Source of the DNA: Thermoanaerobaculia bacterium
Lineage (GTDB): Bacteria; Acidobacteriota; Thermoanaerobaculia; Gp7-AA8
NCBI GenBank assembly: GCA_017883215.1
Contig: JADGOA010000258.1
Location: 1-5,395, forward strand
DNA: 5,395 nt
Direction of reading: 5' to 3'
Both the position numbers and the translations under genes were made by a program. Within the stretch, counting starts at the first letter, position 1; each line of letters begins with the position of its first letter. The notes below the pieces were generated by a model, which searched no databases, was not told the origin of the DNA, and saw nothing but the letters and a program-made list of their open reading frames with translations. Positions 1 through 5,315 of the stretch are shown one piece after another.

Positions 1-92
1 CCCGGGTTCAGGATCGTGACAACAGCGTCAGCCCCGAAGGGGCGGAAGAGTCCATCGGCTACATCTTCGGTATCAGGCCCGTTTCCGTATGA
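1..92. other. left-edge non-coding stretch with a small hairpin
   Basis: No convincing gene is seen here. The segment contains a short perfect hairpin (GCCCC-GAA-GGGGC at 31-43). One plus-strand frame is open from the window edge to a TGA at 90-92 and could in principle be the last 29 codons of a truncated gene. The peptide matches nothing I recognise, and the GCCCCGAAGGGGC core looks more like part of a dispersed GC-rich repeat. It directly abuts the palindromic repeat that begins near 93. Confidence 0.3.
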
Positions 93-216
93 GTTCATTA
101 GCAGCTGCCGGAGCCGCGGAGTGGCGGAGGACAGCGAGGGAATCCACGTTCGACTGACGTGCGGGGGATTCCTCGCCGCGCTCCACCCCTCCGGGGTTTC
201 GCCGGCTCGGAATGAC
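93..216. repeat. imperfect palindromic extragenic repeat, family 1, copy A
   Basis: An inner stem pairs GCGAGGGAATCC (134-145) with GGATTCCTCGC (166-176), with one bulged G. The outer right end reads GGCTCGGAATGAC (204-216). The outer left end, near 93-105, is a degenerate counterpart. A second small hairpin, ACCCC-TCC-GGGGT, lies at 185-197. The same element recurs in the same orientation at the other end of the window: 104-145 matches 5319-5360 at 37 of 42 positions, and 161-179 is identical to 5377-5395. Copy A ends 21 bp downstream of the thiolase stop codon, so as RNA it could fold and limit read-through or protect the 3' end of that transcript. No U-tract is visible, so I call it a repeat and not a terminator. 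Confidence 0.75.
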
Positions 217-237
217 AGAGCGACTCCGGGCCTCGCC

Positions 238-1527
238 CTACTCCCGCTCGATCACCATCGCCACGCCCATTCCGCCGGCCGCGCAGACGGTGACGAGACC
301 GTACTGCTCGCCGGTGAGCTGCAGCTCGTTGCAGACCGTCGTGACGATTCGCGAGCCCGTCGCGCCGAAGGGATGCCCCAGCGCGATCGATCCTCCCGTG
401 CGGTTGATCTTTTCGGGATCGATATCACCGACGGGCTTCGAGAGTCCGAGCTTCTCCCGGGCGATCTTCCTGGAGCCGATCCACTGGATGTTCGACAGCA
501 CCTGCGCCGCGAACGCCTCGTGCATCTCGATGACTCCGATGTCCTTCAGCGCAATGCCCGCGCGCTGGAGCGCGATTGGCAGCGCGAAAACCGGCCCCTG
601 CAGCAGCTGGTCGAAGGGATCCATCCCCGCGTACGCGTAGCTGCGGATGTATCCGATCGGTTTGAAGCCGGATGCCTTCGCCTTCTCTTCCGACATGAGC
701 AGCACGGCGGCCGCTCCGTCCGTCAGCGGCGAGGCGTTTCCCGCCGTGATCGTGCCGTACTTGCGATCAAAGACCGGCCGCAGTTTGGCGAGCGACTCCA
801 GGTTGGTGTCTCCGCGCACGAGGTTGTCGGTCTCGACGACGTTCTCGTATCGGGGTGGCACGACGACCGTCATCACTTCCTCTTTGAAACGGCCGCTGGC
901 TGTCGCTCCGGCGGCGCGGAGGTGGCTCTGCAGAGCGAATTTGTCCTGCGCTTCGCGGGGAATGCCGTTCTCTTTGGCCATCTTCTCGGCCGATTCGCCC
1001 ATCGTCAGGCCGGTGGTCGATTCGGCCAGGGCCGGGGCGTCGGGAGCCAGATCCTTCGGCCGCATCTTCCTGAACGCGCCGAGCTTGCCGCCCACGCTCT
1101 TCTGTTTGCTCGCCGCGACGAGTGCGTCGGAGAAGTTCTTCGAGAAGAGGATGGGAATGTCGGAGAGCGATTCGGCGCCGCCGGCGATCACCGTGTCCGC
1201 GTAGCCGCGGTAGATGAGATCAGCCGCGGAGGTGATGGCCTGGTTCGAAGACGCGCAGGCCTTGCAGATGCTGTATCCCGGAATGCTCCGCGGGAGGCCC
1301 GTCCCCAGGACGACCTCGCGGGCGATGTTGGGCGCCTTCACTGAGGGGATGACGTTTCCGAAGACCAGCTCCTGGACTTCGTTCGGATTGATGCCGGTTC
1401 GTTCGACGAGCTCGGACACCACCAGTTTGCCGAGATCGAGGGCGCTGAGCTGGGCGTAATGGGTTCCGGATTTCGCAAACGGTGTGCGGATGCCGCGGAT
1501 GATGGCGACGCGATTTGCACTCGGCAT
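238..1527 (-). CDS. fadI: acetyl-CoA acyltransferase (thiolase), FadI/HADHB type
   Basis: A 429-residue degradative thiolase. It cleaves 3-ketoacyl-CoA with free CoA to acetyl-CoA and a shortened acyl-CoA, the last step of each beta-oxidation round, in the cytosol. Visible family marks: the nucleophilic cysteine in KACASSNQA (Cys91), the EMHEAFAAQ motif (His336-Glu337) typical of the FadI/HADHB branch, the catalytic histidine in GGSIALGHPFGATGSR (His385) and the proton-donor cysteine in CAAGGMG (Cys415). The length fits FadI (about 430-440 residues), and the ends look complete. The ATG start is supported by an AGGAG seven bases upstream (1535-1539 on the plus strand) and by an N-terminus beginning just before the conserved IIRGIRTPF. 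The stop is TAG. No hydratase/dehydrogenase partner (FadJ type) is adjacent, so it may work with enzymes encoded elsewhere. It is transcribed away from zwf. A biosynthetic acetoacetyl-CoA thiolase is less likely given the MHEAFA motif. Confidence 0.93.
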   Translation of the reverse strand: MPSANRVAIIRGIRTPFAKSGTHYAQLSALDLGKLVVSELVERTGINPNEVQELVFGNVIPSVKAPNIAREVVLGTGLPRSIPGYSICKACASSNQAITSAADLIYRGYADTVIAGGAESLSDIPILFSKNFSDALVAASKQKSVGGKLGAFRKMRPKDLAPDAPALAESTTGLTMGESAEKMAKENGIPREAQDKFALQSHLRAAGATASGRFKEEVMTVVVPPRYENVVETDNLVRGDTNLESLAKLRPVFDRKYGTITAGNASPLTDGAAAVLLMSEEKAKASGFKPIGYIRSYAYAGMDPFDQLLQGPVFALPIALQRAGIALKDIGVIEMHEAFAAQVLSNIQWIGSRKIAREKLGLSKPVGDIDPEKINRTGGSIALGHPFGATGSRIVTTVCNELQLTGEQYGLVTVCAAGGMGVAMVIERE

Positions 1528-1576
1528 TTCTTCACTCCTGCTGCGTGGACGCCGCTGCGGAGTCTATCGCCAGCGT

Positions 1577-1597
1577 GTGGCGAGTAGCGAGTGGCGA
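1577..1597. repeat. three tandem 7 bp units, GTRGCGA
   Basis: GTGGCGA, GTAGCGA and GTGGCGA follow each other without gaps, one base before the left arm of the 118 bp palindrome. They lie in the divergent fadI-zwf spacer, 50 bp upstream of the fadI start. Whether they belong to the neighbouring palindrome element or are an independent microsatellite cannot be told from one copy. Confidence 0.7.
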
Positions 1598-1598
1598 T

Positions 1599-1716
1599 GG
1601 AGTGCGGGCGTCTCGCCCGCCGTCGCCGGGCGTCCGCGCCCGGCGACTTCCACAGGCCACGATCCGGCGATCCGGCGCGGGACGCCGGATCGCGGCGGGC
1701 GAGACGCCCGCACTCC
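1599..1716. repeat. 118 bp nested inverted-repeat element, family 2 (MITE- or REP-like)
   Basis: The outer arms 1599-1622 and 1693-1716 are perfect 24 bp inverted complements. Each arm is also a hairpin on its own (GCGGGCG-TCT-CGCCCGC at 1604-1620; GCGGGCG-AGA-CGCCCGC at 1695-1711). Two further perfect 10 bp stems fill the interior: TCGCCGGGCG with CGCCCGGCGA (1623-1646, loop TCCG) and CGATCCGGCG with CGCCGGATCG (1668-1692, loop CGGGA). There is no open reading frame of its own and no transposase, so any mobility would need help in trans. It occupies half of the fadI-zwf spacer and ends 39 bp before the zwf start codon, so promoters for zwf must lie within it, in the short gap after it, or upstream of it. 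Confidence 0.85.
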
Positions 1717-1728
1717 CGACCGTCGGGA
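1714..1728. promoter_or_regulatory. 15 bp near-perfect palindrome upstream of zwf, possible operator
   Basis: TCCCGAC-C-GTCGGGA has seven-base arms around a single central C. It overlaps the last three bases of the family 2 element and ends 27 bp before the zwf ATG. Position and symmetry would suit a dimeric repressor site, but in GC-rich DNA next to a palindromic repeat it could equally be a remnant of that repeat. I see no clear -35/-10 pair beside it; GATAAACT just downstream is only a weak -10-like string. Confidence 0.25.
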
Positions 1729-1755
1729 TAAACTGAGCGCGAGGAGGCGCCCCGG

Positions 1756-3303
1756 ATGTCTTCTGTGGTTCTCGAGCCCAACCCTTTGCGAGAGGGGCTG
1801 GAGCAGGAGCGTGTTCCCGATGCTTCCTGCCTCGTCATCTTTGGCGCGTCGGGCGATCTGACGCATCGCAAACTGCTGCCCGCGCTCTATTCGCTGGCCC
1901 ACGACGGTCTGCTGCCGGCCGGTCAGGCCATCGTCGGATTTGCGCGTCCGGAGTACACAGATGAGGCTTTCCGAGCGGAGATCAAGGCGGCCTGCAACGA
2001 GTTCGCGCGCACGAAGCCGGCCGACGACGCCATCTGGCAGAACTTCGAGAAACGGCTCTTCTACGTTCAGGGGTCGTTCACCGAGCCCGAAGGGTACAAC
2101 CGGCTGAAGCAGAAGCTCGCCGAATGCGACACGACCTTCGGCACCGGCGGGAGGCGCATCTACTACCTGGCCGTGCCGCCGAATTTCTTTCCCGTCATCG
2201 CGGAACTGCTCGGTGCGGAGGGGATGGTCGCCGATCCGGAGCGTGGCGGACCCTACACGCGCGTCATCATCGAAAAGCCGTTCGGCCGCGATCTGGAGTC
2301 GGCACGTGAGCTCAATCGCGTCGCCGTCACCACCTTCCGCGAGCGCCAGGTCTTCCGCATCGACCACTACCTCGGCAAGGAGACGGTGCAGAACCTGCTG
2401 GTCCTCCGCTTCGCGAACGGCTTCTTCGAGCCGTTCTGGAACCGGCAGTACATCGACCACGTGCAGCTGACCGTCGCCGAGTCGATCGGCGTGGAAAAGC
2501 GCGGCGCATATTTCGAGCAGGCGGGGATCGCGCGCGACATCATCCAGAACCACATGCTGCAGCTGGTCTCGCTGGTGGCGATGGAGCCGCCCGTGGCCTT
2601 CGAGGCGGAGGCGGTTCGCGACGAGAAAGTGAAAGTGATCCGCGCTCTGCGCGACTTTCCGGCCGGCCACGAGTGCGAGCTCTCCGTTCGCGGGCAGTAC
2701 ACCACCGGATCCGTCCTGGGCGAGGCGGTGCCGGGCTACCGCGAAGAGCCGGACGTGGCCGCCGATTCGCGCACGGAGACCTTCGCGGCGGTGAAGGTTT
2801 TCATCGACAACTGGCGATGGGCGGACGTCCCGTTCTACCTCCGCGCCGGAAAACGTCTGCCGAAGCGGGTCACCGACATCTCCATCCACTTCCGTCCCGC
2901 GCCGTATCCGTTGTTCAAGAAGATCCAGGGCGGGCGAACGCAGCCGAACGTGCTCTCCATCCGCATTCAGCCGGACGAGGGAATCTCACTCAAGTTCGAT
3001 TCGAAAGTGCCGGGTGCGACGATTCGAACCGCTCCCGTGACGATGGAGTTCCGGTACGCGACGTCGTTCGGAGCGGAGCCGCCCGAAGCGTACGAGCGGC
3101 TGCTGCTGGAGACGATGCTCGGCGATTCCACACTCTTCGCGCGCCGCGACGAGGTGGAGACCGCCTGGGCGTGGCTCGATCCCCTTCTGCGAGCGTGGCA
3201 AAACTCCCCGGAACCTCCCGATCCGTATCCCGCCGGCACGTGGGGACCTCCCGCGGCCGACGCCATGATCGAGCGCGAAGGCCGGCGCTGGAGGAGACCT
3301 TGA
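1756..3303 (+). CDS. zwf: glucose-6-phosphate 1-dehydrogenase
   Basis: A complete 515-residue G6PDH. It oxidises glucose-6-phosphate to 6-phosphoglucono-1,5-lactone with NADP+ (or NAD+), the entry step of the oxidative pentose phosphate pathway, in the cytosol. The N-terminal Rossmann domain carries the dinucleotide fingerprint GASGDLTHRKLLP (residues 30-42) and EKPFG (173-177). The substrate and catalytic site is the family signature RIDHYLGKE (201-209), with Asp203 and His204, plus the general-base histidine in DIIQNHMLQL (His266). The C-terminal domain has ADVPFYLRAGKRLPK (356-370), whose Lys367 corresponds to a substrate lysine of the family. The length is typical of bacterial Zwf. GAGGAGG at 1741-1747 lies eight bases before the ATG and supports this start; the first 22 residues or so precede the conserved fold and are unremarkable. 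The gene's last four bases (TTGA) are shared with the start of opcA, which implies co-transcription and translational coupling. Confidence 0.97.
   Translation: MSSVVLEPNPLREGLEQERVPDASCLVIFGASGDLTHRKLLPALYSLAHDGLLPAGQAIVGFARPEYTDEAFRAEIKAACNEFARTKPADDAIWQNFEKRLFYVQGSFTEPEGYNRLKQKLAECDTTFGTGGRRIYYLAVPPNFFPVIAELLGAEGMVADPERGGPYTRVIIEKPFGRDLESARELNRVAVTTFRERQVFRIDHYLGKETVQNLLVLRFANGFFEPFWNRQYIDHVQLTVAESIGVEKRGAYFEQAGIARDIIQNHMLQLVSLVAMEPPVAFEAEAVRDEKVKVIRALRDFPAGHECELSVRGQYTTGSVLGEAVPGYREEPDVAADSRTETFAAVKVFIDNWRWADVPFYLRAGKRLPKRVTDISIHFRPAPYPLFKKIQGGRTQPNVLSIRIQPDEGISLKFDSKVPGATIRTAPVTMEFRYATSFGAEPPEAYERLLLETMLGDSTLFARRDEVETAWAWLDPLLRAWQNSPEPPDPYPAGTWGPPAADAMIEREGRRWRRP
3290..3303 (+). promoter_or_regulatory. 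RBS and TTGA start-stop overlap joining zwf to opcA
   Basis: GGAGGAG (3290-3296), inside the last codons of zwf, is followed by TTG at 3300-3302, which overlaps the zwf TGA at 3301-3303. The spacing (five bases after GGAGG) is right for initiation. No ATG occurs in the opcA frame until codon 87, well inside the conserved region, so this site decides the start. The arrangement is the TTG version of the common ATGA overlap and predicts re-initiation by ribosomes finishing zwf. Confidence 0.8.
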
Positions 3304-4373
3304 GCGACATTCGCGAAGCGATTACCGGTCGCGAGGTCCGCGTCGATTACGCGAGCATCGAGCAGACGCTGGCCGAGCTGTGGCGGATCGAAAAAACAGA
3401 AGGGGTAGCCGTTACCCGCGCCGCGCTGTGGAACGTCGTTGCCCACGCCTCGAATGCGCGCGACCACGACGAGGCCAGCGACACGCTGGCCAGGGCTGCC
3501 GCGGCCGTGCCGCAGCGGACCATCGTGATCCGCGCCGATCCGACCGCTCCCGCCGAAATGGCCGCGTGGATCAGCGCGAATTGCCATCTCCTGGGCGAGG
3601 GGAAGCAGGTCTGCTCCGAAGAGATTTCCATCGTCGCCGGCGGCGACCACGTCCAGCGCGTGCCGCCGCTCGTGAGCGCGCTTCTCATCCCCGACATGCC
3701 GGTGGCGTTCTGGTGGCTCGGCGATCTGCCTCACGATCATGCCTCGTACGTCCATGATCTGCTCGAGTCTGCCGACCGGCTGATCGTCGATTCGTCGCAA
3801 TTCGACAGCCCCACGGATCTCGAGATCGTCGAAGGCGTCGGCAAGCGCACCGACACCGCGGCGGCGGACCTGAACTGGATCCGCCTTGATGGATGGCGGG
3901 CGGCGACAGCGTCCGTCTTCGATCCGCCGCAGATGCGCGACCGGCTCGGAACGCTGCAACAGATTCGCGTCCTCTCCGGCGTCAGCGATGCCTCGTATTT
4001 CGGAGAGTCGGTGCAGGCGTTGCTGTTTGCGTCGTGGCTGATCGCGCAGGCGGGCCTCGACATCGATGGCGACGGCGGCGTCAGCGGTGTCGAGGTTTTG
4101 TTCGAAGCCCGCCCGTCGCAGCCGCCTGGCGTGGCTCGGGTCGACCTGGAGCTGAAGGAATCATCCGCAGCCATCGAGCGGGATCTGGAGCGCGGCGTGC
4201 TGGTGACGAATGTCGACGGCCGCATCGATGCGCCGGAGGCGGTGACGAGAACGAGCGCGCGCAAGACGGATCAGCTCATCGTCCGCGAGCTGCAGCGGCC
4301 ACACGGCGATCCGATGCTGACGAAGGTGTTGCCGATCGCCATCCGGATGGCGAAGAGACTGTCCCGGAAGTGA
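3300..4373 (+). CDS. opcA: glucose-6-phosphate dehydrogenase assembly protein OpcA
   Basis: A 357-residue protein of the OpcA family, which in cyanobacteria and actinobacteria binds G6PDH and promotes its oligomerisation or activation; it is not itself an enzyme as far as known. Evidence is family-like sequence plus context: the N-terminal region VDYASIEQTLAELWR (15-29), then ALWNVVAHA (42-50) and RTIVIRADP (73-81), the central hallmark LLIPDMPVAFWWLGDLP (128-144) and the position directly behind zwf and before pgl. The frame is open far upstream inside zwf, but codons before 3300 only translate zwf out of frame; the TTG with a GGAGGAG ribosome site is the sensible start. Residues 254-265 (DIDGDGGVSGVE) fit the EF-hand calcium-loop pattern exactly, and I do not recall this as a standard part of the family. 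There is no signal peptide or membrane segment, so it is cytosolic. Activity on Zwf is inferred from the family. Confidence 0.88.
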   Translation: MSDIREAITGREVRVDYASIEQTLAELWRIEKTEGVAVTRAALWNVVAHASNARDHDEASDTLARAAAAVPQRTIVIRADPTAPAEMAAWISANCHLLGEGKQVCSEEISIVAGGDHVQRVPPLVSALLIPDMPVAFWWLGDLPHDHASYVHDLLESADRLIVDSSQFDSPTDLEIVEGVGKRTDTAAADLNWIRLDGWRAATASVFDPPQMRDRLGTLQQIRVLSGVSDASYFGESVQALLFASWLIAQAGLDIDGDGGVSGVEVLFEARPSQPPGVARVDLELKESSAAIERDLERGVLVTNVDGRIDAPEAVTRTSARKTDQLIVRELQRPHGDPMLTKVLPIAIRMAKRLSRK

Positions 4374-4411
4374 TCAGGAATCGCTGAGCTGCCGCCATGC
4401 CCCACGAAACC

Positions 4412-4433
4412 GAGCAACTGAGCAACTGAGGAG
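4412..4433 (+). repeat. 8 bp tandem repeat merging into the pgl ribosome site
   Basis: GAGCAACT is repeated exactly twice (4412-4419, 4420-4427) and followed by GAG of a third unit, which begins the GAGGAG Shine-Dalgarno-like sequence at 4428-4433. That site is 12 bases from the pgl ATG, longer than the usual 5-9. The 72 bp opcA-pgl gap (4374-4445) shows no terminator or clear promoter, so pgl is probably on the same transcript but is not translationally coupled by overlap. Confidence 0.6.
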
Positions 4434-4445
4434 CTCACATCCCCC

Positions 4446-5129
4446 ATGAATCTGCGCATTTTCAACACCGTCGATGACCTGCTCCGCGCCGCGGCCGCCA
4501 CGCTGGTTCAGCGCGCCTCCTCGAACGGCTCGCTTTCGATCGGCCTTTCCGGCGGATCCACGCCGCAGCCGCTGTACCGGATGCTCGGGCAATCACCACT
4601 GCGAGAGGCGTTGGCGAAGGCGCGGATCACCTGGGTGATGGTCGACGAGCGTTACGTGCCGCTCACCGACCCGCAGTCGAATGCCGGAATGATCGAGCGG
4701 ACGCTCTTCGCGGAGGGCATCTCGCCGTCGCACCAGTTTCTTCATTTTCGAACCGAGTTCCAGGATCCCTCCCGCAGCGCCATCGAGTTCGAACGCGTCT
4801 GGCGTGACCTCGATCTCAAGCAGCTCGACTCGATCATCCTCGGAATCGGGGAGGACGGCCACACCGCGTCTCTCTTCCCCGGGACTCCGGTCGTGGACGT
4901 CGAAGACCGCATCGCCAGCGAGGTGTTCGTGCCGCGCCTCGACAGCTGGCGGGTCACTCTGACGATGCCGGCCATCCGTGCCGCAAAGCTTCGCATCGTC
5001 CTCGGCGCCGGCGCGTCGAAGCGCAACATCATTCGCGAGGTTCGCGAAGGGGCCGATTATCCGATCGCCCGAGCGACGCGCGATGTCGACTCGTGGTGGT
5101 TCGTCGACCGGGAAGCGGTGGGGGAATAG
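4446..5129 (+). CDS. pgl: 6-phosphogluconolactonase, DevB/SOL type
   Basis: A 227-residue lactonase that hydrolyses 6-phosphogluconolactone, the Zwf product, to 6-phosphogluconate in the cytosol. The family landmarks are all present and in order: GLSGGSTPQPLYRML (33-47), a phosphate-binding loop shared with glucosamine-6-phosphate deaminases; WVMVDERYVPLTDPQSNAG (63-81); GIGEDGHTASLFPG (133-146), containing the catalytic histidine His139; and RVTLTMPAIRAAKLRIVLGAG (169-189). The length is slightly below the usual 230-260, but both ends look intact. The N-terminus NLRIFNTVDDLLRAAAATL matches the expected first strand and helix, which supports the ATG. The GEDGHTASLFPG motif and neighbours favour the lactonase over NagB. 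It stands 72 bp after opcA and is followed by a cluster of palindromes. Confidence 0.95.
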   Translation: MNLRIFNTVDDLLRAAAATLVQRASSNGSLSIGLSGGSTPQPLYRMLGQSPLREALAKARITWVMVDERYVPLTDPQSNAGMIERTLFAEGISPSHQFLHFRTEFQDPSRSAIEFERVWRDLDLKQLDSIILGIGEDGHTASLFPGTPVVDVEDRIASEVFVPRLDSWRVTLTMPAIRAAKLRIVLGAGASKRNIIREVREGADYPIARATRDVDSWWFVDREAVGE

Positions 5130-5136
5130 CGCGAAC

Positions 5137-5181
5137 GGGAAGGCCCGCGATGCTGAAGCCCGTCATGCTCAGGCTCGTCAT
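5137..5181. repeat. imperfect 15 bp tandem repeat downstream of pgl
   Basis: GCTGAAGCCCGTCAT (5152-5166) and GCTCAGGCTCGTCAT (5167-5181) match at 12 of 15 positions. The preceding 15 bases (5137-5151) match the first unit at 9 of 15 and may be an eroded third unit. The array begins eight bases after the pgl stop and ends exactly where the family 3 palindrome starts. Confidence 0.6.
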
Positions 5182-5264
5182 GTAGGGACGCGCAGCAGCG
5201 CGTCCGCAACTCTCGTCGGCCCTCCGCCCATCGGAGCTGCGGGCGCGCTGCTGCGCGCCCCTGC
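5182..5264. repeat. 83 bp nested inverted-repeat element, family 3
   Basis: The outer arms 5182-5208 and 5238-5264 are inverted complements at 24 of 27 positions. Each arm folds alone into an 8 bp stem with a four-base loop: 5186-5193 with 5198-5205 (loop AGCA), and 5241-5248 with 5253-5260 (loop TGCT). The 29 bp centre has a small CTCCG-CCCAT-CGGAG hairpin (5222-5236). Two of the three arm differences sit at positions paired with each other inside the local hairpins (A5188-T5203 on the left, G5243-C5258 on the right), so both hairpins stay perfect. It lies 52 bp downstream of the pgl stop and could block read-through or stabilise the transcript end. The architecture copies that of 1599-1716 but the sequence is unrelated. 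Confidence 0.85.
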
Positions 5265-5265
5265 A

Positions 5266-5315
5266 GGATGGCAGGCTTGGCGTTGCTAATGACACCCGCG
5301 CCAAGCCTGTCATCC
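5266..5315. repeat. 17 bp stem-loop, possible 3' end structure of the pgl transcript
   Basis: GGATGGCAGGCTTGGCG (5266-5282) pairs with CGCCAAGCCTGTCATCC (5299-5315) over 17 positions with one G-T wobble; the loop is 16 bases. The stem is very stable but no T-run follows on either strand, so a classical intrinsic terminator is not supported. Its right arm runs into the GTCATCCCGAGC end of the family 1 repeat, so it may be a junction between two repeats. Confidence 0.65.

Noticed and set aside
3..92. Possible C-terminal fragment of a truncated gene at the left edge
   Set aside because: Only 29 codons, no recognisable motif, and it contains a hairpin typical of extragenic repeats; it cannot be supported without the sequence to the left.
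16..1344. Long plus-strand open frame (442 codons) antisense to the thiolase
   Set aside because: The complementary frame encodes a full thiolase with all catalytic motifs. The antisense product is rich in Arg, Gly and Ala, has no recognisable motif, and starts inside the edge repeat; this is typical shadow coding in high-GC DNA.
1561..1570. -10-like TAGACT on the minus strand upstream of fadI
   Set aside because: Only 4 of 6 bases match the consensus and there is no convincing -35 at the right distance.
1484..1861. Small plus- and minus-strand open frames across the fadI-zwf spacer
   Set aside because: They are translations of the 118 bp palindrome and its flanks, overlapping the fadI start and the zwf N-terminus in other frames.
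1564..2889. Long minus-strand open frame (441 codons) across the spacer and zwf
   Set aside because: It runs antisense to the clear zwf coding sequence and its tail translates the palindromic repeat and the 7 bp array; no plausible start context or family motif.
2673..3299. Upstream extension of the opcA reading frame inside zwf
   Set aside because: The frame is open but overlaps more than 600 bp of conserved zwf sequence. The extension is Arg-rich with no family similarity, and the TTG at 3300 has a good ribosome site.
4978..5289. Plus-strand open frame running past the pgl stop with five-residue periodic repeats
   Set aside because: It overlaps the pgl 3' end in another frame, and the periodicity comes from the 15 bp tandem DNA repeat downstream.
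5266..5315. Intrinsic terminator for the zwf-opcA-pgl transcript
   Set aside because: The stem is strong, but no run of T follows on either strand and the right arm belongs to another repeat; it is kept only as a stem-loop.
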